From NCBI RefSeq assembly GCF_001592365.1, contig NZ_BCWU01000002.1, forward strand, positions 62,001 to 126,000: a stretch of 64,000 nt of DNA. Reading direction: 5' to 3'. The stretch is from Gordonia hydrophobica NBRC 16057. GTDB taxonomy: Bacteria > Actinomycetota > Actinomycetes > Mycobacteriales > Mycobacteriaceae. Below, piece by piece: positions 1-8,589 of this stretch. Numbering within the stretch: the first letter of the stretch is position 1; every line of letters starts with the position of its first letter. The notes below the pieces were generated by a model. It searched no databases and had not been told where the DNA came from. It saw nothing but the letters and a program-made list of their open reading frames with translations. The position numbers and the translations under genes were made by a program.

Positions 1-851
1 ACGATGGTGTGCAACTCGTCGATGAAGGTGATGATCTGCCCGTCGGCGGCCTTGATCTCGTCGAGCATGGCCTTCAGTCGCTCCTCGAACTCACCGCGGT
101 ACTTGGCGCCCGCGACCATCGAGCCGAGGTCCAGAGAGATCACGGTCTTGCCACGCAGCGACTCCGGCACATCGCCGGCGACGACCCGCTGGGCCAGACC
201 TTCCACGATCGCCGTCTTGCCGACGCCGGGCTCACCGATCAGCACCGGGTTGTTCTTGGTACGACGCGACAGCACCTGCACCACGCGGCGGATCTCCGAA
301 TCGCGGCCGATCACCGGATCGAGCTCGCCCTCGCGCGCCCGCTTGGTCAGGTCGGTGGAGTACTTCTCCAACGACTGGTAGGTGGATTCGGGGTCTTCGC
401 TGGTCACCCGGGCGGTACCGCGCACGGCGACGAACGCGTCGCGCAGCGCCTCCGGCGTCGCACCGGCCCCGCTGAGCAGCTTTGCCGCCTCCGACTCCCC
501 CGTCGCCAATCCCACCATGAGGTGCTCGGTGGAGACGTACTCGTCGGTGAGCTCGGTCGCGAGCTTCTGGGCCGCGGTCACGGCCGCGATGGACTCGCGA
601 CTCAACTGCGGCTGAGCGCTCGCGCTCGACACCGTCGGAGCCCGATCGACCAGGTTGCGAGCCTCGTTGCGAATCCGCACGGGGTCGACGCCGACAGCCT
701 TGAGCAGCGGCGCGGCGATGCCGTCGGTCTGCTCGAGGAGCGCGACGAGGATGTGAGCCGGCCGCACATCGGAGTTGCCGGCGGCTGCTGCGTCTTGGAC
801 GGCCGCCTGCAGCGCAGCCTGAGTCTTGGTGGTGGGGGTGAAACTGTCCAC
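1..851 (-). CDS. clpB: ATP-dependent chaperone ClpB, N-terminal part (cut by window edge)
   Basis: Hexameric AAA+ disaggregase that works with DnaK to rescue aggregated proteins in the cytosol. About 283 residues are visible. The protein opens with [18 protein letters not shown], as mycobacterial ClpB does, followed by the Clp N-domain repeats, then NBD1 with Walker A (GEPGVGKTA, near residue 205) and Walker B (FIDELHTIV) right at the window edge. I chose the GTG at 851 because the reading frame and homologous start both fit there. The rest of NBD1, the middle domain and NBD2 lie outside the window. The upstream region carries stress-promoter signals, listed separately. Confidence 0.95.
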   Translation of the reverse strand, partial: MDSFTPTTKTQAALQAAVQDAAAAGNSDVRPAHILVALLEQTDGIAAPLLKAVGVDPVRIRNEARNLVDRAPTVSSASAQPQLSRESIAAVTAAQKLATELTDEYVSTEHLMVGLATGESEAAKLLSGAGATPEALRDAFVAVRGTARVTSEDPESTYQSLEKYSTDLTKRAREGELDPVIGRDSEIRRVVQVLSRRTKNNPVLIGEPGVGKTAIVEGLAQRVVAGDVPESLRGKTVISLDLGSMVAGAKYRGEFEERLKAMLDEIKAADGQIITFIDELHTI

Positions 852-896
852 TGGCGTTCGCCTTCCTGTTGGTCTGTCACGTTCGGTCCATCCAAA

Positions 897-962
897 CTTA
901 AGTCTACGAGGCTCATGTTTGCCTCACGGCATGTTCAACCGATACAGGGTTGAGCGTATTCC
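897..962 (-). promoter_or_regulatory. Candidate clpB stress promoter with degenerate HAIR operator
   Basis: Read on the minus strand, GGAATA (957-962) lies 16 nt before GGTTGA (935-940). This resembles the SigH/SigE-type ECF consensus known for mycobacterial heat and oxidative stress genes, including clpB. Just downstream, 897-917 reads CTTAAGT-N7-GCTCATG, a degenerate match (11 of 14) to the HspR HAIR element CTTGAGT-N7-ACTCAAG. The placement, overlapping the expected start site and about 45 bp ahead of the clpB start, fits repression by HspR. Consensus sequences are from memory. Confidence 0.5.
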
Positions 963-1141
963 GCTTAAGTTTGATAATGGAGTGACGTGCAGCACACAGG
1001 CAGTAGCTGGCGCAGGGGACGACAAGGCCAGACGAGGGAGGGGCGCTACTGCAGCGCAGCTGGACCCGACCCCAGTCTCGGCAATTACTTTCGGTGCGCC
1101 TCTACCTGCAGGTGGCCCCGCTTGCCATGGTGGAACTACAA

Positions 1142-1341
1142 CTAGGTGACCTGCGGGGTGAATCCGGCGCCTAGTCGTTGGGCGAGGTCACCGAGCTCGA
1201 GGTGGGTCGAGCTGGCCTCGATGATGAGGTCGTAGGCTGCGTGCCGCTTTACATGAGCCCGGCGTCGCGGACTTCAGGATCGTTGCCGTAGATCGCGCGG
1301 TAGACGAGGAAGATGTCGGCGATCTGGGGCGTCCAGGTCAC
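1142..1341 (-). pseudogene. Small toxin-like gene, apparently frameshifted
   Basis: A GTG at 1339-1341 overlaps the stop of the upstream antitoxin-like gene (GTGA), the usual coupling in type II toxin-antitoxin pairs. The frame codes 30 residues beginning MTWTPQIADIFLVYRAIYG and stops at 1249-1251. Shifting frame near 1250-1265 gives a continuation containing RHAAYDLIIEASSTHLELG that ends at 1142-1144, so the restored product is about 67 residues. I do not recognise the family. The coupling and the charged, helical C-terminal part suggest an inactivated toxin, or alternatively a sequencing error. Confidence 0.5.
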
Positions 1342-1544
1342 TGCACGTTGCCCAATCGGTCCAGTAGTGCCTTGTCATCGCTGACGATGTCGTTGATGGC
1401 GTCGTCCATGGAGTGCAGAGCCTGCTCACGCAGACCGCGCTGGACTTGTTTGGTGACGAAGTTGCTGACCTGCCCCTTGGGGATCGTCGCACCCAACTCG
1501 TCGGCGACGTCGTCGGGCAGGGTGATGAGGATTCGAGCAGTCAC
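1338..1544 (-). CDS. Antitoxin-like small DNA-binding protein
   Basis: 68 residues, MTARILITLPDDVADELG onward. The N-terminal strand followed by two helices resembles ribbon-helix-helix or VapB-like antitoxins, and the C-terminal half (SMDDAINDIVSDDKALLD) is acidic and probably binds the partner. The GTG at 1544 is preferred over a TTG five codons earlier because GGAGG lies five bases before it. It is coupled to the broken toxin-like gene by a 4-nt overlap and preceded by an AT-rich inverted repeat, as expected for an autoregulated pair. The family assignment is inferred from size, layout and sequence style. Confidence 0.55.
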   Translation of the reverse strand: MTARILITLPDDVADELGATIPKGQVSNFVTKQVQRGLREQALHSMDDAINDIVSDDKALLDRLGNVQ

Positions 1545-1568
1545 GATGGCCTCCAACAATCAGACGGC

Positions 1569-1587
1569 TATATATACCGAATATATG
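1569..1587 (-). promoter_or_regulatory. AT-rich inverted repeat upstream of antitoxin gene
   Basis: TATATATACCGAATATATG is a near-palindrome in otherwise GC-rich DNA, 25-43 bases before the antitoxin start. The position suits an autoregulatory operator overlapping the promoter. Confidence 0.4.
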
Positions 1588-1802
1588 CCCACGGGTGGAG
1601 TCCCTGGCCCCGCCAAGGCAAGCTGAACACTGCGCTGCTGTGTGCGTTCAACGCCATCGTCGAATCCGAGATCCAGGAGACAGACACGACTGGTCGACAG
1701 CGCCGACGGCCGCGAAGGGTGCACGACCCTTCAGCGAACGCCGCCGCCCCACCTTCACCGGCGACAGGCATCGGGAGTCCCAGCGGGGGCCGGTCGCCCA
1801 GC

Positions 1803-1955
1803 TCACGCCTCGTCGGCGTACAGCAGAATCTCTTCGCGGGTGTAATCACGGTCCGGGTGCTTGTCGGCCAGATGCTGCTTGACCGCCGCAACCAATTCGT
1901 CTTCATCGGCTCCTGCCATGTCATCGCCGCAAGGGCACATGAACTCGGTCTTCAT
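1803..1955 (-). CDS. DUF1059 family small protein
   Basis: 50 residues starting MKTEFMCPCGDDMAGADEDELVAA in spirit: a short N-terminal segment with a CPCG cysteine pair, then a helix-rich acidic part ending in a YTREEILLYADEA-type tail. Length and the CxC-x(n)-D-E-L-V pattern fit DUF1059. Function is unknown; the cysteines could bind metal. The ATG at 1955 has GGAGG eight bases upstream. Upstream, CACTATGTA occurs twice (2021-2029 and 2034-2042), which may be a regulator site. The gene stands alone. Confidence 0.7.
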   Translation of the reverse strand: MKTEFMCPCGDDMAGADEDELVAAVKQHLADKHPDRDYTREEILLYADEA

Positions 1956-2140
1956 CGGACAACCTCCATCGACAGTCGGGGTAACACAACGACCGTATGA
2001 GTTGCCCACATCCATGTCAACACTATGTACATACACTATGTATTGCACATCGTCGCCGATCATAGAACGCCGAGCATTCGAGGGAGAAACTGCAGGTCAG
2101 CGACCGGGCGAGTCCAGCCGTTCCACCACGTGATTGCGGT

Positions 2141-2737
2141 TCACCGTGTGTCTGTGGACTCCGGTGCGCACTGACCAGTCGGCGGATCGGGCAGACTGGG
2201 CGTCCCCGGTTCGACGGGAATGCTCAACAGGCGGCATTGAGCCGATATCGCCAGATACTGGGCGGCGATCGCGATGAACTCGGTGCGCTCATCGTCAGGG
2301 AGTTCCTGTGCGACGAGGGATTCATCGCCCTCGCCCAGCGGACGCAGGCCTGCGATGGCGTCGGCGACGGCGATGATCGCGCGCTGGCGGGCGGTCCAAT
2401 CGGGGGCCGGATGTTCGTCGGTGACCGTGGCTCGCACCTGGCTATCGGTCAGTCCGGACGTCTTGCCGAAGTAGGCGACGTGTACGCCCCACTCGTGCTC
2501 CGCGCGCAGCCGTCCGGTGACGCGCAGAATGCACAGTTCGCGGTCGGCGTTGCTGATCTGGCCGGTGTAGAGCAGTCCGCGCAGTCCGAGGATCGGGCCT
2601 TCCGCGTATTGACGCAAGACTTCGGAGTTCGCCGCCATCGCGAGGTAGAGGAGGGGTGGCCGGTGGGGCGGCGGCACGATGCGGTCAAGGATCTCCCGTG
2701 AAGCATCCGGGATCTCGGGTAGCCGAAACTCAGCCAT
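2141..2737 (-). CDS. Carboxymuconolactone decarboxylase-like (AhpD fold) protein
   Basis: 198 residues. The middle carries the CMD/AhpD-type pattern: RELCILRVTGRLRAEHEWGVH, followed by helices typical of the all-alpha fold. The usual CxxC of AhpD is not present here; a single Cys (CIL) and the EHEWGVH segment make it like the many CMD proteins of unknown reaction found in actinobacterial catabolic clusters. GAAGGAG precedes the ATG. It lies just downstream of the TetR gene on the same strand and may be co-regulated. Confidence 0.75.
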   Translation of the reverse strand: MAEFRLPEIPDASREILDRIVPPPHRPPLLYLAMAANSEVLRQYAEGPILGLRGLLYTGQISNADRELCILRVTGRLRAEHEWGVHVAYFGKTSGLTDSQVRATVTDEHPAPDWTARQRAIIAVADAIAGLRPLGEGDESLVAQELPDDERTEFIAIAAQYLAISAQCRLLSIPVEPGTPSLPDPPTGQCAPESTDTR

Positions 2738-2847
2738 GTCGACTCCTTCGTCGGTCTCGGAGGGTGCGTTGTCCGAGGGCTACCAGTGGCCGCCCTCGAC
2801 AGTCCCGATCTGTCTCATCGCTCATTCATGCAGTCGACGTCGGTCAC

Positions 2848-3405
2848 TCATGTAGTCCGCAGGGAGTGGCGTACATTCGTCAGCGCTTCGACTGACCGGT
2901 GTAGGCGGCAGAGGATGAGCGCACCTTCGATGGCGCAGATGCTCAGTTCTGCCCGGGTCGCGGCGTCGCGGCGCGAGTATCCCTCGGCCGCAAGGATCTC
3001 CGCCAAGATCGTGGTCCATTCGTCGATGACATCCGTCGCCGCGTCATGCAACTTCGTGTCCGTGTCGACGTCGAGCGCAACTGCCGCCACCGGACACCCG
3101 GCCCGGTACTCCGACTGGAGGAGACCTTCCTGGAAGTAGTCGCAGAACGCGCCGATGACCGTTGAATAGTCGACGCCGCCGTCGGCCGCCTGGCGGAGCC
3201 GGCGGGTGACGCGCCCTCCAGCGACCGAGATCGCGGCGAGAAGCATCTCGTTCTTGCCGCCGGGGAAATGGTGGCCTATCGAGCCGCGTGGTGCACCGGA
3301 ATGATCGAGCACTCTGGTGAACGACGTGCCGTGCACCCCGAGAACCGGGAGAAGGGCAGCGGCGCTGGCGATCATCTTGTCGCGGCTGTCACTGTGCGGC
3401 GGCAT
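2848..3405 (-). CDS. TetR/AcrR family transcriptional regulator
   Basis: 185 residues. The N-terminal helix-turn-helix includes FTRVLDHSGAPRGSIGHHFPGGKNEML, the classic TetR recognition pattern, and the C-terminal domain resembles the YxaF/LmrA-type ligand-binding half (GCPVAAVALDVD). I chose the ATG at 3405 because AGGAGGGG lies upstream; an upstream in-frame ATG at 3459 lacks a good site. It sits among two dehydrogenase genes and a CMD gene, and the palindrome at 4584-4597 is a reasonable target. Confidence 0.85.
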   Translation of the reverse strand: MPPHSDSRDKMIASAAALLPVLGVHGTSFTRVLDHSGAPRGSIGHHFPGGKNEMLLAAISVAGGRVTRRLRQAADGGVDYSTVIGAFCDYFQEGLLQSEYRAGCPVAAVALDVDTDTKLHDAATDVIDEWTTILAEILAAEGYSRRDAATRAELSICAIEGALILCRLHRSVEALTNVRHSLRTT

Positions 3406-3526
3406 GATTCGGCCCCTCCTGCGCGCATGGATGCTGACCCGAGGTCGTTGATATGCCATGCATCATACTCGGTCCGCACCGGCTCCCTTCATGGACGGCG
3501 TTGAGCCGGCTGTCCCTGTTGCCCCC

Positions 3527-4537
3527 TCACGTGAGGTCTCGAACGAAGACGGGTTTCGCATGCCGCTCGGGTAGCCGTTCGGGAATCTCATCCCAGCCGA
3601 AGACATCGCTCACCACGTCGCGAGGAGTGACCGTTCCGGACGCGGCGAGATCGAGCGCCGCGGGAATGTTCGGTCGCACGTTGTCCCGCGCGATGCGCAA
3701 GGACATGCTGTTGAGGTACATGTTCAGCAACGGGAGCTCACCTGGACGGAAGTGGTTGCCCGCGCTCTCACAGAAGCCCTCGGGCTTGAGAGACTGGGCG
3801 GCGACCGCCAGCTGGTCCACCCGGCCCGTCGCCTCGACTGCGAGGTCGAAGCCTTTGGGGATCGGCTGGGTCTCAGCGAGGGTGCGGGCACCGTACCGTG
3901 CGGCGAGGGCGCGATGCTCCTCGTTCGGCGAAACGTAAACCACCTCCGATGCGCCGAGGGCTCGTGCGATGTCGCAGACGTAGAGGCCGATGCTTCCTCG
4001 CGCCATCACCAGGACGGATGCGCCGGGCAGTCGGCGCAGATGGGGAGCGACAAGCCGCCAGGCAAGAGTCCAGTTATCGCTGGCCGAAGCCATCGCGATC
4101 GGATCGAGTCCGTGTGGCAGCGGCACCAGCATCGCGTCGGCATAGGGAACTTTGACGAGATCTGAGAGCAGGCCGCCCCACTCCCCGCCGATCGGCGTGC
4201 CGTACATCGCCATATCCGGAACGGACGTGCAGTGCGCGGTGTGTCCGGCGCGACACTGATCGCACGTCCCGCAACTGATCGACCAGGGCACCACCGCCAA
4301 CTGTCCGGGCTCCACGACAGAGACGTCATCGGCAACGTCGATCACCCTGGCGACGCATTCGTGCCCCAACGCGAATGGGGCCGGGATCGGTCCGTGGCCG
4401 GCGAGGATCTGCGAGTCCACATCGCAGGTCGTCGCGGCAACGGGAGCGACGATCGCTTCGCCCGGCCCATCGACCGTCGGATCCTTCGCTTCGCGCCACT
4501 CGGTCGTCCAGCGTCCGGTGTACATCAGTTCTCGCAT
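3527..4537 (-). CDS. Zinc-dependent alcohol dehydrogenase-like oxidoreductase
   Basis: 336 residues of the MDR superfamily. Visible are a TTCDVD segment at the first catalytic zinc ligand, GHECVARV with the His-Glu pair, and the structural zinc cysteines in SCGTCDQCRAGHTAHC. The nucleotide-binding loop reads MARGSIGLY, weaker than the usual GxGxxG, so cofactor choice is uncertain. It is transcribed divergently from a paralog at 4637, and both share the unusual blocks VVPWS/A-SCGTC and PYAD-ML. Substrate unknown. Confidence 0.8.
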   Translation of the reverse strand: MRELMYTGRWTTEWREAKDPTVDGPGEAIVAPVAATTCDVDSQILAGHGPIPAPFALGHECVARVIDVADDVSVVEPGQLAVVPWSISCGTCDQCRAGHTAHCTSVPDMAMYGTPIGGEWGGLLSDLVKVPYADAMLVPLPHGLDPIAMASASDNWTLAWRLVAPHLRRLPGASVLVMARGSIGLYVCDIARALGASEVVYVSPNEEHRALAARYGARTLAETQPIPKGFDLAVEATGRVDQLAVAAQSLKPEGFCESAGNHFRPGELPLLNMYLNSMSLRIARDNVRPNIPAALDLAASGTVTPRDVVSDVFGWDEIPERLPERHAKPVFVRDLT

Positions 4538-4583
4538 GGTTCAGCTCCTCGGATCGGGTGTCACAACACTTGCACTATGAAGG

Positions 4584-4597
4584 TCATCATATGATGA
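4584..4597. promoter_or_regulatory. 14-bp palindrome between divergent dehydrogenase genes
   Basis: TCATCATATGATGA is a perfect palindrome located about midway in the 99-bp gap between the two divergent start codons (4537 and 4637). It is a strong candidate operator controlling both, possibly for the TetR protein at 2848-3405. Confidence 0.55.
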
Positions 4598-4636
4598 TCG
4601 TTATATCAACCGAACCGTGAATGACGAGGAGCAGTT

Positions 4637-5791
4637 GTGCGAGAGTTGGTTTTCGTTCGGTCGGGTCGACTGGCATGGGCCGAACGCCCGCCCCCGAGCG
4701 TCGTCGACGACACTGATGCGCTCGTCCGTCCGTTCATCGCCGGGCGGTGCGACGGGGACACGCTGTGCATACACCGACCGGTGACCCGCGCGATGCAGGC
4801 CGGGCTCCGGCTGGGACTGATCGATCCGGTTGTCGCCTCAATCGTCGGCCACGCACCATTCCACGGCCCCTTCGCCATCGGACACGAATGCGTCGCCCAG
4901 GTGACCGCCATCGGCTCCCAGGTGCAGAGTCTGTCGGTCGGCGACATCGTCGTCGTGCCCTGGGCGGTGTCGTGCGGTACGTGCGAACGGTGCGCGGCCG
5001 GCCTGACGGCAAAGTGCTCGACCATGGCGGCGCAGAGTCCCGGCCGAACGCTCGCGGCGTTCGGCTTCGGCGACGCGACCGGCAGATGGGGCGGAATGAT
5101 CAGCGATAGTCTGCGGATCCCCTACGCAGACCACATGCTCGTTCCCGTGCCGCAGGGCGTCGATCCGCTGCGGGTGGCGGCTGCGAGCGACAATCTGTCC
5201 GACGCCTGGCGCTCGGTCGTCGTGCCGCTTCAGGACAGGCCAGGCGGTTCGGTGCTCGTCGTCGGCGGGGGTGCCCACAGCATCGGACTGTATGCGGCAG
5301 GGCTCGCTGTGGCTCACGGTGCCGCTTCTGTCGACTACTTCGACACGGACCAATCGCGCCTTGCCATCGCTGAGTCGTTAGGTGCGAACCCTCGTCCGGT
5401 GCGGTCCCTGCGACATCTCGCGAGGCTCGACGAACTCGCCGACCGGTACGACGTCGCCGTCGAAGCGTCGTCCCGTTCCGTCGGGTTGCAGATCGCGCTA
5501 CGTGCACTTCGGCCCGGAGGGTGCTGCCAGGCGACGGGATACTACCTCGGTCCGGGAACAAAGGTCCCGGTCATGAACATGTATGCCACGAGCTCCACGT
5601 TGCAGGCAGGCGTCTCGCACGTGCGCCCCGTCCTGCCCGATCTACTCGCCTTCATCTCAAAGACAGGCTTTCCCGCAGAGCGGGTGACGACCCTCCTCGC
5701 GGACTGGAACGACGCCCCTGACGCTTATGCAGAGAAGGCCACCAAAGTCGTACTGCACCGACCTCCGCTACCTGTCGGGGAAGTTCGGTAA
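4637..5791 (+). CDS. Zinc-dependent alcohol dehydrogenase-like oxidoreductase (paralog)
   Basis: 384 residues, MDR superfamily. It has GRCDGDT at the first zinc-ligand position, GHECVAQV, structural-zinc cysteines SCGTCERCAAGLTAKC and a clear Rossmann loop GGGAHSIGLY. The GTG start has AGGAG six bases upstream. It is longer than its divergent neighbour mainly through an insert after the first zinc ligand. Sequence similarity to the neighbour across the whole length indicates duplication and inversion. Likely NAD(P)-dependent; substrate unknown. Confidence 0.8.
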   Translation: MRELVFVRSGRLAWAERPPPSVVDDTDALVRPFIAGRCDGDTLCIHRPVTRAMQAGLRLGLIDPVVASIVGHAPFHGPFAIGHECVAQVTAIGSQVQSLSVGDIVVVPWAVSCGTCERCAAGLTAKCSTMAAQSPGRTLAAFGFGDATGRWGGMISDSLRIPYADHMLVPVPQGVDPLRVAAASDNLSDAWRSVVVPLQDRPGGSVLVVGGGAHSIGLYAAGLAVAHGAASVDYFDTDQSRLAIAESLGANPRPVRSLRHLARLDELADRYDVAVEASSRSVGLQIALRALRPGGCCQATGYYLGPGTKVPVMNMYATSSTLQAGVSHVRPVLPDLLAFISKTGFPAERVTTLLADWNDAPDAYAEKATKVVLHRPPLPVGEVR

Positions 5792-5863
5792 GCGATGGGT
5801 CGATCCCTCGACGGGCAGTTCAGGAGCTCTCGCACCGATCAAGGAGTTTGAGACGCAGTCCGC

Positions 5864-6790
5864 TCAACCGAGCCGAAGTCGCCACCGTGCCGTCTCGCAC
5901 TGACCGTCGTCATTGTTGCCGGCCGCGAGAACGACTCCGTCGCTCCGCAGCCCGAGAGTATGTGTCGACCCCGCGGCCACCGATACGATCTCCCGCCAGG
6001 TCGACACGTCGCATTGCCCGTAACTGTTGTCCCCAGCAGCCCACACCCTTCCTCGGGCATCGACGGCGACCGTGTGCGTGCTGCCGGCCGACACTGCGAC
6101 CACCTCACGCCAGTCCGACACCGCAGGGCCGCCGCACGACGCGTCTCCCGCAGTGAGCACTCCGCCGTCCTCGGTCACGGCCACGGTGTGGAGGTATCCG
6201 GCCGCGACCGCACGCACATCGCGCCACCCGGAAACACGGCACTGTCCTCGTCGATTGACGCCGGCCGCGGCGACGGTACCGTCTGCGCGAACGCCGACTG
6301 AATGCCAGTCACCAGCGGCAACGTCGATGATCTCGTTCCACCCGTCGACCTGACACGCGCCTTCTTTATCTCGCCCGACGGCGCGGACAGTGCCGTCGCC
6401 GAGGAGCGCGAGAGTGCGCCGCCAGCCGGCGGCGATACTCGTGACGCCGACCCAACCCTCGACATCGCACTGACCAGCACCGTTCCAGCCGACCGCGACG
6501 ACTGTGCCGTCAGCACGCAGACCGACCGTGTGCGAACGTCCGGTGTTGGAGAACGTGTGCACATTCCCTGCGGCCACCGCAACGATGTCCGTCCAGGTGC
6601 CCACTCCGCACTCGGCGGTCCGGGGAATCCCCGCTGTCACGACCGTCCCGTCCGAACACACTCCGACTGAGTGACGCCGCCCAGCGGCAATCACCGGCCC
6701 CAGCCCTCTCCGGCCGCCCGCTGTCAACACAACTGTGACGTTCGAAGGAGGTGAGGATTCTTGGCGATGCTCGGTGACATACCTTGCCAT
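5864..6790 (-). CDS. RCC1-repeat beta-propeller protein
   Basis: 308 residues made almost entirely of about seven RCC1-type modules, each with the pattern VAAGxxHTVxVxxDGxVxAAGxNxxGQC. Such repeats fold into a bladed propeller, as in eukaryotic RCC1 or the secreted beta-lactamase inhibitor BLIP-II. No signal peptide or membrane segment is visible, so it may be cytosolic or leave by another route. The start at 6790 has no strong ribosome site. It has no obvious functional link to its neighbours. Role unknown, probably protein binding. Confidence 0.8.
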   Translation of the reverse strand: MARYVTEHRQESSPPSNVTVVLTAGGRRGLGPVIAAGRRHSVGVCSDGTVVTAGIPRTAECGVGTWTDIVAVAAGNVHTFSNTGRSHTVGLRADGTVVAVGWNGAGQCDVEGWVGVTSIAAGWRRTLALLGDGTVRAVGRDKEGACQVDGWNEIIDVAAGDWHSVGVRADGTVAAAGVNRRGQCRVSGWRDVRAVAAGYLHTVAVTEDGGVLTAGDASCGGPAVSDWREVVAVSAGSTHTVAVDARGRVWAAGDNSYGQCDVSTWREIVSVAAGSTHTLGLRSDGVVLAAGNNDDGQCETARWRLRLG

Positions 6791-6886
6791 CGTAACTTTT
6801 GAATCTTCGCCGGAAGCCCCGCGTCAACCGGCCATGATGGAGTCAGCCGTCGACCTCCGTGCCCCAGCCATTCAATCGGCGAGCCG

Positions 6887-8505
6887 TCACAGCTGGACGA
6901 CGTCGAGCTCTCCTTCGCGGAACCGAGTGCGCAGCTGCTTCTTATCGAACTTTCCGACGCTGGTCTTGGGTACCTCGTTCACCACGGCCCAGCTGTTCGG
7001 GAGCTGCCATTTGGCGACCTTTGTCGAGATGAACTCCCGGAGATCGTCCATGTTCAACTCGGAACCTGCTTGCACGACGACCGCGACAAGGGGGCGTTCG
7101 TCCCAACGTTCGTCGGGGATGCCGATGACCGCGGCTTCGACGACCTCGGGGTGGGCCATGACCGCGTTCTCCAGGTCGACCGAGGAGATCCACTCGCCGC
7201 CCGACTTGATGATGTCCTTGGTTCGATCAGTGAGCGTGAGGAAGCCTTCGGACGTGATCGATCCGACGTCGCCGGTACGCAGCCAGCCGTCATGAAACTT
7301 CTCGGGTGCGTCGACTCCGTAATACGCGCCGGTGACCCAGGGCCCGCGAACCTCGATCTCGCCGATGCCGACCCCATCGTGCGGGAGTGGTTCGCCCAGG
7401 TCGTCGACGACCCGAGCCTGCACCGATGCCGGCAATCGGCCCTGGGTGTAGCGATACGCCCACCGGTCCTCCCCCTCGGTCCCCTCCGGCGGGCGTGCCA
7501 TCGAGGCAATAGGAGAGGTCTCGGTAAGGCCCCATGCGTGCAGTACCTGCACCCCCAGTTCTGCGTACGCATGCATGAGCGCCGGGGGCACGGGTGAACC
7601 CCCGATGAGCACTTCGCGCATCGACGAGATGTCTGCCGGCGACTGTTGGAGGTGGAGCCGGATGCCTTGCCAGACAGTGGCCACCGCGGCACCGTACGTG
7701 GGCTTCTCTGCGGTGATGAGTTCGACCAGTGGCTCGGGCTGGAGGAATCGGTCGGGCAGGATCAGCGATGCACCGACCATGAAGGCCGTGTAGGGCAACC
7801 CCCAGGCCATCGCGTGGAACTGCGGGACCACCGCGAGCACCCGGTCACCCTGGGCGATGTTGAGCGACTCGGACATGCAGGTCTCCATCGAGTGGAGGTA
7901 GATGGAGCGATGCGAGTAGGCGACGCCTTTCGGATCCCCGTCGTGCCCGATGTGTAACACATCGCGGCTGCGGACCGTTCGTTGATGTCGGGCCAGTCGA
8001 AGGAATCGGATTCACGGGCGAGCAGGTCTTCATAGGCATGGACCTGAACCTTGTCCCCAGCAGTGATCGTCGCGGTGCCGTCGCCGGTGACGACGATGTG
8101 CTCGACGGTCGGCATCTGCGGCATATGCGGTTCCAGGAGGTCGATCAACGACGGGTCGACGATGATGACCCGGTCTTCCGCGTGATTGACCACGTGGATC
8201 AGCTGCTCGGGGAACAGCCTGATGTTCAAGGTATGGAGGACCGCCCCCATCGACGGCACCGCCAGATACGCCTCGAGATGCTCGGCGTTGTTCCACATGA
8301 ACGTCGCCACGCGCTGGTCGGCGTCGATTCCGAGGCCCCGCAGAGCGTGTGCGAGGGCGGCGCAACGACGGCCGACGTCGGCGTAGCTTCGGCGGCGGGT
8401 GCCGCGGTCGGTCATGGTGACGACTTCGGCGGAACCGTGGATCGTGCTGCCGTGGCGCAGCAGCGTTCCGATCGACAGGTCGACATCCTGCATGGTGCTC
8501 AGCAT
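6887..8505 (-). pseudogene. AMP-forming acyl-CoA ligase split by a frameshift
   Basis: Two overlapping frames together make one FadD/DmdB-like ligase of about 539 residues. The upstream frame (from ATG 8505, with CAGGAG upstream) runs to the AMP-binding P-loop CYTSGTTG; the downstream frame resumes with DPKGVAYSHRS and continues through [24 protein letters not shown] and the C-terminal [11 protein letters not shown]. The break is in a run of four C at 7936-7939 (forward strand), where one extra base restores the YTSGTTGDPKG motif. Either a recent loss of function or a homopolymer sequencing error. It lies directly downstream of an acyl-CoA dehydrogenase, which suggests a joint role in fatty or branched acid breakdown. 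Confidence 0.85.
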
Positions 8506-8589
8506 GAGTACTCCTGGTGGTAGCGGGGATTGCCGAAAGTGGACGGTTCGGCAGCAAACGTGGCTGAAAGCGATGGGTGGCCCGGGCGA

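Noticed and set aside
9..953. 314-codon open frame on the plus strand over clpB
   Set aside because: It is an antisense shadow of clpB, whose minus-strand frame matches ClpB motifs throughout.
950..978. TTGAGC-N17-GATAAT plus-strand promoter-like sequence
   Set aside because: No plus-strand gene follows it and it overlaps the better supported ECF-type clpB promoter on the minus strand; probably chance.
2021..2042. CACTATGTA direct repeat upstream of the DUF1059 gene as an operator
   Set aside because: Two copies only, 13 bases apart, with no neighbouring regulator; kept as a note but not as a feature.
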